A stretch of 64,000 bases of DNA from Cyanoderma ruficeps (lineage: Eukaryota > Chordata > Aves > Passeriformes > Timaliidae): the NCBI GenBank assembly GCA_008694505.1, contig VZDJ01006585.1, positions 12,371,863 to 12,435,862 on the forward strand, read 5' to 3'. The notes beneath the pieces were generated by a model, which saw only the letters and a list, made by a program, of their open reading frames with translations, was not told where the DNA came from and did not search any database. The position numbers were made by a program, and so were the translations under genes. Numbering within the stretch: position 1 is the first letter of the stretch; each line of letters starts with the position of its first letter. Of the stretch, positions 25,460-35,793 are shown piece by piece.

Positions 25460-25705
25460 CCTACAATAAGATATAATGAGAAGTGGGGCAGAGAACCCCT
25501 TGGAGCAACTCCAAGGCACTAACCTGGGGGAGGTTACTGGAGGAACTGAATCACCTATTGGATGTACCTGTTATTAATCTTAATTAAATAACATTACAAA
25601 ATTGTAGAAATCTGGTGCTGGGTGTGCCCATCACCACCAGAGAAAGTGGAAGCTTCCAATAAAGGTCTGATTTTTGCTTTACTATTCTAACATTGCTGCA
25701 AGGGA
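25460..25705 (+). mobile_element. Probable ERVL-type LTR fragment
   Basis: The segment carries CACTAACCTGGGGGAGGTTA and GGTGCTGGGTGTGCCCATCA, a canonical AATAAA at 25658-25663, then a T-rich stretch ending CTAACA. That order and wording match the 3' half of avian ERVL-like LTRs as I remember them. No clean terminal TG...CA pair or target duplication was found, so it is probably truncated and both edges are approximate. Family assignment is from memory only. Confidence 0.4.
25658..25663 (+). promoter_or_regulatory. Polyadenylation signal AATAAA in LTR-like fragment
   Basis: Canonical AATAAA followed within about 10-30 bases by T-rich sequence, consistent with the R region of the proposed LTR. 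Confidence 0.4.
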
Positions 25706-26639
25706 GTTTTCTCTTTGGATTATATGCAACAAGAAAATATTAACATGGAATTTTTAAGACAGCAAAACTGTATTTGATGCCAAATAAACATTGTATAACA
25801 GCACCTAAGCTTCTGATCTCTGCAGGTATACTGAGATAAAGATATCAGTCATTAAAAGAATTTATATTATTGAAGTCAGGCTTTCTCCCAGGTGCCTGTG
25901 AAAATCTCTGCCTTTTTTAAGATTTAGTTTCTGATTAATTTGTCTTATTTCTACTTTACGCTCACAATTATACAGTCCCTTTGGGAAAAAAAAATGTCCA
26001 TATTAAAAACCACATCATCAAAACCACAATTGTCACAATTTGGCACAGTTGTCAGTCTTTGCTTAAGGGAAGGCCAGGAATGGAATGCTAGGGGGCCTGC
26101 AGGTCAAGACAGAGATGGATTGACAGAGGACTGTGGGGGCACTTGCTCATTGTTTCTCGCAGTATACCTAATTCTGACTAATATTAGCACAGTGTATCAC
26201 TTGAGGATGTGATCCTGCAACAATTTTTCATTTTAGGACCATTGAACTTAGCCCAAAGGCAATTTAGAATTGACTTAACTAGTGAAGCTGCAAAGAGGCT
26301 ACTGTATGTTTTGATTCTGATGACGACAGGGTGGCTTGTCACACAGGACCACACACCTTCAAATTAAAAATACGTCACATAAAGAAAAGTTAGCTATTTA
26401 TAAAATTCTACAGGTGCTGTTGGATGTGATAAGGTAAGCACTACTTAGATAAATACAATATTGTTATATATAAATGTCTTTCATAACCTCAGCATACACA
26501 TTAATAAATCAAACCACTACACATGCTGAAGCCCTGTTTCCCAGAAGTGGACAGACATTACTTGCTGATAGAAAGTAGAGAATGAAATCTTTGGCATCTC
26601 TCATCTTCACTGGCATATGTGATCTTTCACTTTTGGTTA
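25706..26639. other. AT-rich unique sequence, no gene seen
   Basis: No gene recognised. A slightly GC-richer patch lies near 26060-26150, with no identifiable homology. Confidence 0.55.
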
Positions 26640-26753
26640 TCTCAGCCTAGGTGTTGCTTTTACATCTTATTTTCTTCAGCCTTCTGCCTGACAAGGGAAT
26701 GACAGAGTGGCTTGGTGGGCATCTGGCAACCAGATAAGGTCAACCCACCAAAG
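26640..26753 (-). mobile_element. Interspersed-repeat fragment, family uncertain
   Basis: On the minus strand this reads TGGTGGGTTGACCTTATCTG followed by GCCAGATGCCCACCAAGCC and a CACTCTGTCATTCCC block. I associate this word order with a repeat widespread in songbird genomes (LTR-related). No ends or target duplications are visible, and the left limit is a guess. Confidence 0.35.
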
Positions 26754-26818
26754 TCTAAAGCACGTGCCTTATGAGGAGTGACTGAGGGTCTTTTCCAGCC
26801 TAAATGATTCAATGATTT
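26754..26818 (+). mobile_element. CR1 fragment with internal deletion
   Basis: GTCTAAAGCACGTGCCTTAT then GAGGAGTGACTGAGG matches the CR1 ORF2 segment that normally reads GTCTTATGAGGAGCGGCTGAG. Immediately after it comes TCTTTTCCAGCCTAAATGAT, the extreme CR1 3' end with its ATTCAATGATT tail. In an intact CR1 these blocks lie several hundred bases apart, and the copy at 29368-29730 holds most of the intervening part. This copy has therefore lost the middle. Confidence 0.6.
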
Positions 26819-29367
26819 ATCTCAGAAAATTCAGAAATTCTTAAGTGTGCCATTCAAAATATAGAACTTAGCACTTATTTCATCATATAAGATCTTCCAT
26901 TAATCAATACTGAAATAAAAATTAGCGATATGATGAGTTCAACCCATTCTTTTCCTAAGATTATTATTCATATTGAGTCAATTATTTATTATTTTCAGAG
27001 AGTTTTTTTCCATTAAAAGTGTTTTCCAGTTTTTCTTATTTACATAATATCTGATATAAAACACTTCTTGTGACTTCTAGATGTGGTTGAAAAATCAGTA
27101 ATCTATCCCACGAATCATAATGTCTATAAGAACTTTCAAAATAAAGGTAATTTGAGTATTCTTGTATTTGAAGAAATGTGGAGACTATCAATAATTTTTT
27201 TCAAAAATAAATGCTTACATCCACGGATTCAAAAAGAAATAATAGTTTTCAGCAAAATCTATAAAAAATAATTTTTAAATTTTTAGTGGGCTACAATATT
27301 TTCTGTGTCTCTTACTGAACTGTTGTTCATCAACTGCCATGACAGCACAGCCATGATCTTAAACACAATGGGGCAAAGAAATTATGACATAGCACTAAAC
27401 TGAAAAATACAGTTATGATCTTATTGGGAATATGCATGGTTTGTTGCTTTAGAAACACAAAGTATCCAGCAGGGAAGTGATAGGATCTAAGTACATTTAA
27501 AAGGAAGCTGAAAGTTTTCCATTATTAACAGAAAAAAAACAGAGAGAGGAAAAAAGCTAATAAACCTTTTCCTAGTATCAGACTTAAGCTTGAGATGAAA
27601 TACATGGGACTGAGACAGGAATTTGAAAAGACAGGTCAGCATTAAATTTCATTGTTATGATTTTTCTTGAAAAACAAGTATTGGTTATATATATGAAAAC
27701 AAAATTTATTTTTTGCTATTCAATATTGCATTTTAGAAAGAGGTATCTCCTAAACTACTCTTGTGTTCTTGCTTGTTATGATCATTCTCCATTTTTGAGT
27801 CATAATTACTGTACTAAAACCAGGAGAAAAGATTACCGTACTTAAAAGAGAAGATTAAAAGTTATTATTTATGAGATACAAGGCTCAAAGTAGGTTTTTT
27901 TGGGGTTTTTTTTTATTCCTTTTCTGTATAATAAAGCAGGTTTCAAATAATTTCAGCAAGGATGAAACAGAAAAGCTGTGATTCAATTCTGAATTCAGGA
28001 TGTCTCTCAATTCAGTTAGAAAAATGACAGGCTAAATAAATACATCAAATCCATTGGCACTGAGAACTAACATATTGCTTTATTTAATTAGTTCTGTTAA
28101 AATATGATAATCATATGGAATAAAATATGTAGAAAAACTGAATTGTGATAATCTATGGATGTAGATATTTCATTGTTCATGTGTTTTATATTCAAAATAA
28201 TTAATTCTCTTGTCAAACACAGTAGCCTTTGTGCCTGTATAGAGGCCTGCCAGTTTCTGCATGTAGCTTTTTAGTACTACTTCATCTATATTACACAAAA
28301 AAAACAAAAAAACCCAAAAAANAAACAAACAAACAAAAAACCAAAAAACCCAAACAAACAAAAACTGCAATGTAATATTTAATCATAGAAAAAGAGAAAA
28401 CCTATAAAAAATCCATAACTATTTTTTTCTCAAATGTTGCCCTTTGGTGAAAACAACAAAAAGAGGCACCAGGTTTTTACTAAAGTTTTCCATTGGGAAA
28501 AATATCTAGAAACAGATGAATCAATTTATTGTTATACTTGTGGAATTGCAAGTGATATCAATAGTACATACACAGCTTTCAGCAGGACGATAGAAACAGA
28601 AATTCAGACTCTTGGCTTTATGATTTCCATGCTTGGTTGCTGGTTTCTCTGTGATCTTCATCAGCACATACCTATAGGGATTTTGCAAAACAGGAAGTAC
28701 AGTGGGTCATGACCAAGACCAGTGTGAGCACCAGTCCCTTCAGAAGCATTCACTACTGTTGTATATATTGATTTTGTATGGTTAGATCAAAGGCAGTTTA
28801 CAGAATGGACCAAAAACTCTAGAGTGTTTATACAAATTAGTTCATATTACTTTAAAGCTCAGGAAGCAGAATGATAAAGTTTGGAAGATTTAGCATACAT
28901 TCCCTGTAAGAAAATTGTTTTAAGGTGGGGGTTTGGTGCCTGGTATTTTTGTTTGTTCATTTGGTTTTATTTGTGGTTTATTTTTGCCATTTTACAAGGG
29001 AAAATGCTTATGATATTCAGCTAATGCCCAATAATCATCACAATTCTCCTTGACTCCATGTTCCATGGTGTTAATGATTAAGCATCAAAAATACCTGAAA
29101 AAAAAATTAGTCTGTGGCTTTTGAGAACTTCAGGTTATGTCTTTGTAGGATAATGATAAACAAGCTGCTAAAAGGCTAAGTGAACAACTGTCCAGTGACT
29201 CAGAAACATTTTCAAGTGCCAATTGCATGCAAATGCAGAATTTGCTAGAGAATTTTGGCTGGAATCATTGATATATCACTGCTCCTACTGTCTTTGCCAG
29301 CAATCGAAAGCAAAAAATCTTTCAACTTCTCATTCACATCTTATCTCTAAAGAAAAAAAAAAATATT
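26819..29367. other. AT-rich unique sequence, no gene seen
   Basis: No gene recognised. It includes the A/C tract at 28295-28370, with an unresolved base at 28322, and a T/G-rich tract at 28925-28985. Confidence 0.6.
28295..28370. repeat. A/C-rich low-complexity tract with one unresolved base
   Basis: A runs interrupted by C, CC, CCC and CAAA units; base 28322 is N. It explains a short minus-strand frame full of Phe/Trp/Leu codons, which is not a gene. Confidence 0.85.
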
Positions 29368-29730
29368 GCTAGAAGCCTGGAGAAAAGAAAGCCAAGGGGA
29401 GACCTTATTACTGTCTACAGCCCTTGAAAGGATGTTGTAGTGAAGTGGGTGTCAGTCTCTTCTCCCAAGTCACAAATGGCATGATGAGAAGAAATGGCCT
29501 CAAGTTGCACCAGAAGATGTTTACTTTAGATTTAGGAAAAATGCCTTGTTATAAAGGCTATAAAGCCTTGGAACAGAATGTTCAGAGGAGTGGTAGAGGC
29601 ACCATCCCTGGAAGCATGGAAACATGGATATAGCACTTGAGGACGTTTTAGTTAGGAATATGGTGGTGGTGCTGCATTGATGGTTGGATATGATGATCTT
29701 CTAGGTCTTTTCAACCTTAATGATTCTATG
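29368..29730 (+). mobile_element. CR1 LINE 3' end, sense orientation
   Basis: Begins GCTAGAAGCCTGGAGAAAAG (the CR1 GCCTGGAGAAGAGG block), passes GGGGAGACCTTATTACTGTC, GTCTCTTCTCCCAAGTCACA, GGCACCATCCCTGGAAGC and GATGATCTTCTAGGTCTTTT, and ends AATGATTCTATG. That last word is the avian CR1 3'-terminal octamer. About 363 bp, 5'-truncated. The tail is immediately followed by AAG and its own reverse complement, CATAGAAT. Confidence 0.93.
29424..29633 (+). pseudogene. CR1 ORF2 C-terminal remnant
   Basis: The sense frame translates to the terminal part of CR1 ORF2. A KGCCSEVGVSLFSQVT stretch, then RRNGLKLHQ, a LDLGK motif and GTIPGSMET near the end are recognisable against the family pattern. Several normally conserved positions are changed (for instance the HWNRLP region reads ALEQNVQ). 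The frame starts at TTG, not ATG, and only the C-terminus is present, so it is a dead fragment. Confidence 0.85.
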
Positions 29731-29741
29731 AAGCATAGAAT

Positions 29742-32700
29742 AAAGTCCCAAGAGAATATGATGGTAGCTTCTCTCTTCTATCTCTTCTCCTTTTTATCTT
29801 TTCTCTTCTCTCTGTATTGCTCACAGAATATAGTGACAAAGTTCTAACTGAGAAAAGACATAAAAATCCCGGAACAGTAATAGAGGAAAACCTTTATTAA
29901 ATTTCTAGACTCAAGAATAGTGTGATAATAAAAATCACATTCTTACCCTACGTGGTTATCTGCTAATAATGCATATACAATCATCTTTTTTTGTGCTATT
30001 TATGTTCACATTGTTTGGTGAAATAGCAGGTTATGCTTTTAGGAACCCTAACATCAGGCTTTTTGGTTCAACCTGTTGTATTGGTAGGAGCCCCAAAGCG
30101 GATTCAGAGTTTTTCTGCAACTGTTGAGGAGCTGCTCTTCATCCTAACCAAGACAGTTTACTTAGTACCTTTCAAAATAGGCACTTTTATGAGTTCTCTC
30201 AACATTAAATCCACATAGGGGATATAATGCCATCTGAAAACACAACAAAGAGGTCTCTTCAATAATACAATCCCTCCGCCTATCTCTCCTTCACAAAAAT
30301 CTATCCCAAAATTATTGGCAGTTTTATTAGCTTCCTTTGTAAGCATTCTGATGATCTTTAACTATGGAAACCACTTCATTTTGTGAAATGCCATATTGAA
30401 AATTGCCATGGGAAGTACTCAGTTCGTTAAACTGGTAGATGTTTATCTATCAAAAAAAATGGACTCAAAAAAGAATGTTTCTTATTTTCATGCAATTGGG
30501 TAAAGGTAAAAAACAGAAGTCCAAATCTTGTGTTTATAGCAAACACTGTAAATTTTAAAAAAGAAATATCTAAATCAAAATATTTTTATAATCATGATTA
30601 ATTCAAAGTATCTTTTTGCTCAGTAAAAGAGAGCAGAGAATTAAGGAGCTCAGAGTATTCTTAAACCAAAATGAAATTACATATCTGAGGGCTTGCTGTA
30701 AGGAGAACAACAGTAAGAGGTGATACATGAGGAAAGGGAAGGGAGAGGTATACTATTGTGGCAATTAATGAGCAGATGAAATAGCTGGCAAGAATGAAAG
30801 TGAGACTAAATGGATCATGGCTAGGCAAAGGAAGTTCAAGGCCCACTGAAAATTATGATTTAGTGTGACACTTTTGGTTAGTGTAAGCTCAAAAAATATT
30901 TGACCTGCTAAGCCCATATATTATTGGTAATTTCAAATGAGAAAAATATTTATATGACCTTAAACAAACATACATGCAAACACTGTTGTTTCACAACATT
31001 AATAATAAAAATACAAACACAATTATTTCTTAATCATTTAAAGTTGTGCTCAAGGGCATGTGCACCTTTATAAACACTACGTTTTCAAACGCTTAGTTAA
31101 CCAGTGTTCATATACTTGCTCCCTTAGACCTAACAGAGTTCTTAGGCAGAAAATATTAGTGGTATATTTTACATACCTATGTCTCATCACTGGTTATGCA
31201 GGAGTTTAGGATACTTACTTGCTGGGAGTCCTGACTCCCTCAAATACTTGCCTTAAGATAGGCAGAGTGAACCAGAGCCCCAGGGCAGTATTAGCACTCC
31301 TCAGCCACTTACATATTTACCAAATCTCCTGTTGTGCTCTTGTACAATTGGAGGAGAGGTAGGAATTTCCCAGGGGCTGTTTCTAGGTAAGTAGGACAGT
31401 TGCATGTGTACCCACTTTAACTACATTTGTCTTGGGTTGCAGTCTGGGTTTTGCTGAGCTGAGGGTTGTAAAGAAAGCAGTTTGCCTTTTTTCCTGCTAA
31501 AAAAGGCAGTTTGCTGTTAGCCAGCTATTATGTTTTCTTTTCTTCTTGTAAAATGTAAAAAAAAGATAGACTGGAGTACCAGAATTGTCTTCACTCAGCT
31601 ATTTTGTGTGCATTTTCACATCCTTTGTTATTCATCTGTCCTTTAAATATCAACCTTTTTGGTTTTGCTTATCACAAATGAAATTTTGTATTTTAAATCA
31701 CTTTTCTTCATCCACCTTGAGACCCATGTGTTGTCCCATATCTTTCTGAAATATGCTAACCTGAAGTTTATGCACTTTCTGAGTGCATAAAATTGAGTTT
31801 TACAATCCTTAGTTGTGTTTTCTAGTTTTTTTTCTTTTTCATCTATCTGCTTTTTGATAACCAGTATATGTTAGGCATATATGGCATATATTAGGGGTGC
31901 ACAACATGTTTTTTTAACATTGTTGTTTTGTATATCTCATTTTAACCTGGAATAAGAAAGAAGGAGTTTGCTTGTTTGTTATCATAATTTTCATATGATT
32001 TGTATGATTTTTTTCATTCCAAGCCATATTTTCTGGACTTTGGCATCCTTACAGAAGTCAGTAAGCACAAGGGGATGGAACAGCCACCAAATATTCACAT
32101 CCACACTATATCAATGTACATCTGAACTAGGCTGTGATATTATCAATGGAGAGCTCACGTCATCACAAAACAGATGCGTAAAAATATCTTCTGAATCATT
32201 TTGCGTAAAGGAAAATTGCCGTCTATATTTGTACAAACAATACCACCAAAGCTACTGAAAATTGCTAAAGCTATCAAACAAGGCTCTGAGCAGTCACTGA
32301 TTCCTTCTGAATGATCTTTTATAGCTTTGATTAAGCTACACATGTGACGATCTGAAGAAGAAACAGGTTCAGAAATATTTACATATACACACAAACACTT
32401 TTTAACTTCAGCCATAGGTAAAAATGTTCTCTTACGTTGGGTCTTCATCATGGAATTAACAACACGTGAACACAGAAGACATCTTGACACTAAAATTCAC
32501 ATAGCAATAGTAGTTCTGTCCTAACGGTTGTGGAAAGATTATATTCTCTGTTTAAAAGCCTTGCTATGCAGGTTTTCTACCAGGGTTTCCTTGTTCACGT
32601 AGCCTGATAGTTTAGTAAGGTAATAATATATTCATTTTGGAAGTATGATTGATTAGTTAACAAGTTGATTGACAAGTTGACTCTAGTTTTCTGCCCTGTA

Positions 32701-33106
32701 TTCTATATACCTGTAAAAAAAATCGTATTTTGACTAATGAGCAACCTTCAAAAAACTACAGTATTATTGGAATATAATTTATTCCTCAGTGTAAATAATG
32801 AAGACTCAGACTCTTGGAGATTCATATCATATCAGGTCTTCACTTTCATCTGCCCTACACTATTATTATATTCTTACCAAAATATAGAATAAAACAACAA
32901 CGACCAGAGATACATAATCATGCACAAGGTATAGCTTTATTTTTGTGTTTTAGTCACTCAGGGACTGATCACTCAAGTATTCCTTAATTGAATGCAGACT
33001 ATATTGTGGGGTTTGGGTTTTGGGTAGTTTTTTTTATTTGTTTTAAAATTATTTTCCTTGCTTACCATTTAAAAAATTCTGTCAGTACAATCCAGGCTGT
33101 AATCAA
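29742..33106. other. AT-rich unique sequence, no gene seen
   Basis: No gene recognised. It includes a polypyrimidine tract (CT-rich) at 29765-29815 and a 12-bp tandem doublet (ACAAGTTGATTG-like) at 32660-32681. Open frames of up to 111 codons have no recognisable homology. Confidence 0.6.
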
Positions 33107-33724
33107 GCTGGTTGCAGAGGCGTGATGTCTTTGGGAACCTCTTCCCCCCTTGCCTTGGCCAGCCCTGACATTGACCGCAGGAAAGGTACAGCTCTGTGCG
33201 CTGGCACACTTCACTGACCCTGTAGGCTCTTCTCCCGCACAGCATGAACGACAATGAAGGAATAAAGGGAGGACTCTGATGAGGGTACAACTGCCAGAGT
33301 TTACTGACGCACCCCAAACGACAACCTCACCTTCAGGGAGTCCACCTCAACAGAGCACAGACTGCCCTGGTGTAACAGCCTAAATACATGGGAGGAGAAA
33401 GGGGAAGGGTTGAGCATGGGACCCATCAGGTACAAGGGACGGACAACCAAAGGGACCAACCCGGGAGGGGAAGGAGGGAACAATCGCTCCACGACCTCAC
33501 TGGAACTTTCTAGACCCAGGCTGAGGCCTTGAATTGACCGACAGGACCCGGGGGCTACATAACAAATTATTGACATAGAACTGTAACTTGGGGAAAACCA
33601 TGAAGAGAAGAATTTAGGGGGATACATGGGACAAACCATTAACATAATAACATTAACAATATAAGAGCAAACCATAAATCCGTACTTTAACTGATAAAAT
33701 TAAAAACACACCGCTACAGCTGGT
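33107..33724 (-). mobile_element. Solo LTR, ERVK-type, with 6-bp target-site duplication (copy B)
   Basis: The LTR body is 33113-33718 (606 bp) between perfect 6-bp direct repeats GCTGGT at 33107-33112 and 33719-33724. Read on the minus strand it begins TGTAGCGGTGTGTT and ends in CTCTGCA. The first 14 bases match copy A (7962-8589) at 12 of 14 positions. The minus-strand poly(A) signal is the variant AGTAAA (33300-33305). It is followed by GTCCTCCCTT, which resembles GTCCCTCCTT in copy A, and both share a GTCAAGGCTGGCC-like word near the end. A TATA-like GTATTTA lies near 33382 on the minus strand. No internal retroviral genes are present. The GC-rich block stands out sharply from its AT-rich surroundings. 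Confidence 0.88.
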
Positions 33725-35754
33725 ATCAAATTGTTTTCATGAAATAATTTCAATGAATGTTATATGATAATTGCCACTCTAATATTCACATTAACAGTAG
33801 GGATAATTGGCAGAAGTCACTGGCTCTTGTCCAAGATGACTCTATTTCCTACCCGAATAAGAAGGTTAGTAATCTTTTTTTTTTCTCCCTTAACATTAAT
33901 GTGTGTTTGTACCAGTGTACACTAAAAAATAAAAGTAACCCTGTTTTTAAGACCAAGTCGGAAAAAGTGTAAATGATTTCAAGTGGTAACTTTCTGATTA
34001 CAGAAAGCTAAGCTTGCAGAACATTATTTCCTAAGTTTCATACAGTAGTTTATGTGCCTTTGGAGAGATGAAATAATACATTTAAACGAAAATATTTTTC
34101 TGGACCTAGGCCTATATCTCAGAAAAGAAAGAAAATATAAGACATCTTTGCACTACCCTAGTCCTCATGCGGGGCCAACACTGATCTTCTTTGCACGTAG
34201 TATTTTTTTTTTTTTTTGCAAACTTCAGTCACCTTTCTGGTGTACACCAACTGCGAGATGCAAACACACGAATTCATTTCCTTTCTGTGGTCACATACCT
34301 AACTCTCATAGGGAGATTGCTATAGAAAATATTTAGATATTTAGAGCACTAGGTAACCACAATATTTTGCCTTGTTTTTCAGGTTTCAACATATAAGAAA
34401 ATTTCATAAAGCATAAGAATATATTTATATTGCTGGGATTTTATGGAAGTTCTTTAAAATCAAAGAATACTTATACAAAGGTTTGTGATGAAAGCTGAGA
34501 AGCACAGTAGACGTCCATCTGATAGTTATGCTTTTTTGAATTAAGATGAATTAGAAGAAAATTTGTGGTTGGTAAAGACAAGAAGCTTGATATTTTATCA
34601 GTTTTTTTGAAAACCCAAAAGAAGAATGCATTTTTAACCTCCTTCATTTCACAGAGAACATGAAATGGAAAAGTGTTTTTGTTTATGGATGTGTCTCTTT
34701 TACAGATTATTTTAGCTGAAACCCTGGAATCATCCTTACATACATAAGAACATACCTTCAAGGTTTGATCTCATATTCACTTTTCTCTGAAAAATAATGG
34801 ATAGATGAGGAACTGGGAAAGCTGTAGAATTTACGGGACACAGATTAGTTTACCTTTTTTCTGAGTCATCTGTTGGAAACTTGGTGCACAGTCACCACTG
34901 TAGCCTTTTTCCTGTGAACCAGTACCCACCTTTGCATCCCTTTTGTTTTATCAGTGCACTGACTGCCATGTTAACTGTGTATTCCAGGCTTATACATGAA
35001 ATTTGCATCAGTCCTGGTCATTGGTGTCCTCTGGTGCTGGATAAATAGGAAGCCAGCCATATGTTTGTTTTGCAAGATTCTCTGCTTAGCAGGAAATATC
35101 TCATACTGTCTGCAAGTTCCTGGCCTTGTTTCACTTTTCTTGTAATCACTGGTACTGCCACACACTGTTTCCCCTCATGCTGCTAGTCTGAAAACTCCTG
35201 ATAGTAGACGAGAAAAATAAACATTTCTAAAAAAAATCCATAGAAAAGGCACATTACCACTTTCTGTCTCTCCAGTGCAGGTGTTTTAGCTTTGTTTTCT
35301 CAGAGTAGGTTTTCTGTGTACTCTTTGCTATTGGATGTAACAGTCTACATAAAAATTTTCTGTCAGCATACCTACACCAGTTAGATCCATGGAACAACAG
35401 TCCTACAAATTCATTGTTAAGCACAATTAATATTGCTTTGTTGGAGAAATTACTTTATGAGGCACATAAATTGCATGTTTTGAGCTTTTCCTGAGAAACA
35501 TTTATCCTATGGCAGCTATCACTCTATCACTGTCCTGAACAATTCCCAGGAACACCCTGGTATTTAAAAGGTAGGGACCAATGGGTTTTGCATAGAGACA
35601 TCATGGTGTGGAAGTAGACTAAGTATATTACCATAGATATGGACTGTTCTCTGCCAATTAGCCTCTGCCCAGGAGCGTTCCACTTAATAGAATAGCTGTA
35701 GCTAGAAAAACCCCAGCATATAAGTGTATTCTTGCTGATTTAACTTTTGCATCT

Positions 35755-35793
35755 TTTTCTTTTTTTTTTTTTTTTTTTGTTTTTTTTTTTTTN
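35755..35793. repeat. Poly(T) run ending in an unresolved base
   Basis: A T homopolymer broken by single C and G, ending in N at 35793. No retrotransposed body with a matching poly(A) tail is recognisable on the minus strand. Confidence 0.85.

Noticed and set aside
33080..33112. An LTR start at 33080 (TGTCAG)
   Set aside because: It gives no target duplication, whereas placing the boundary at 33113 yields a perfect 6-bp duplication and aligns with copy A's end.
33301..33675. 124-codon minus-strand frame
   Set aside because: It lies wholly inside solo LTR copy B, which is noncoding; no retroviral protein similarity is visible.
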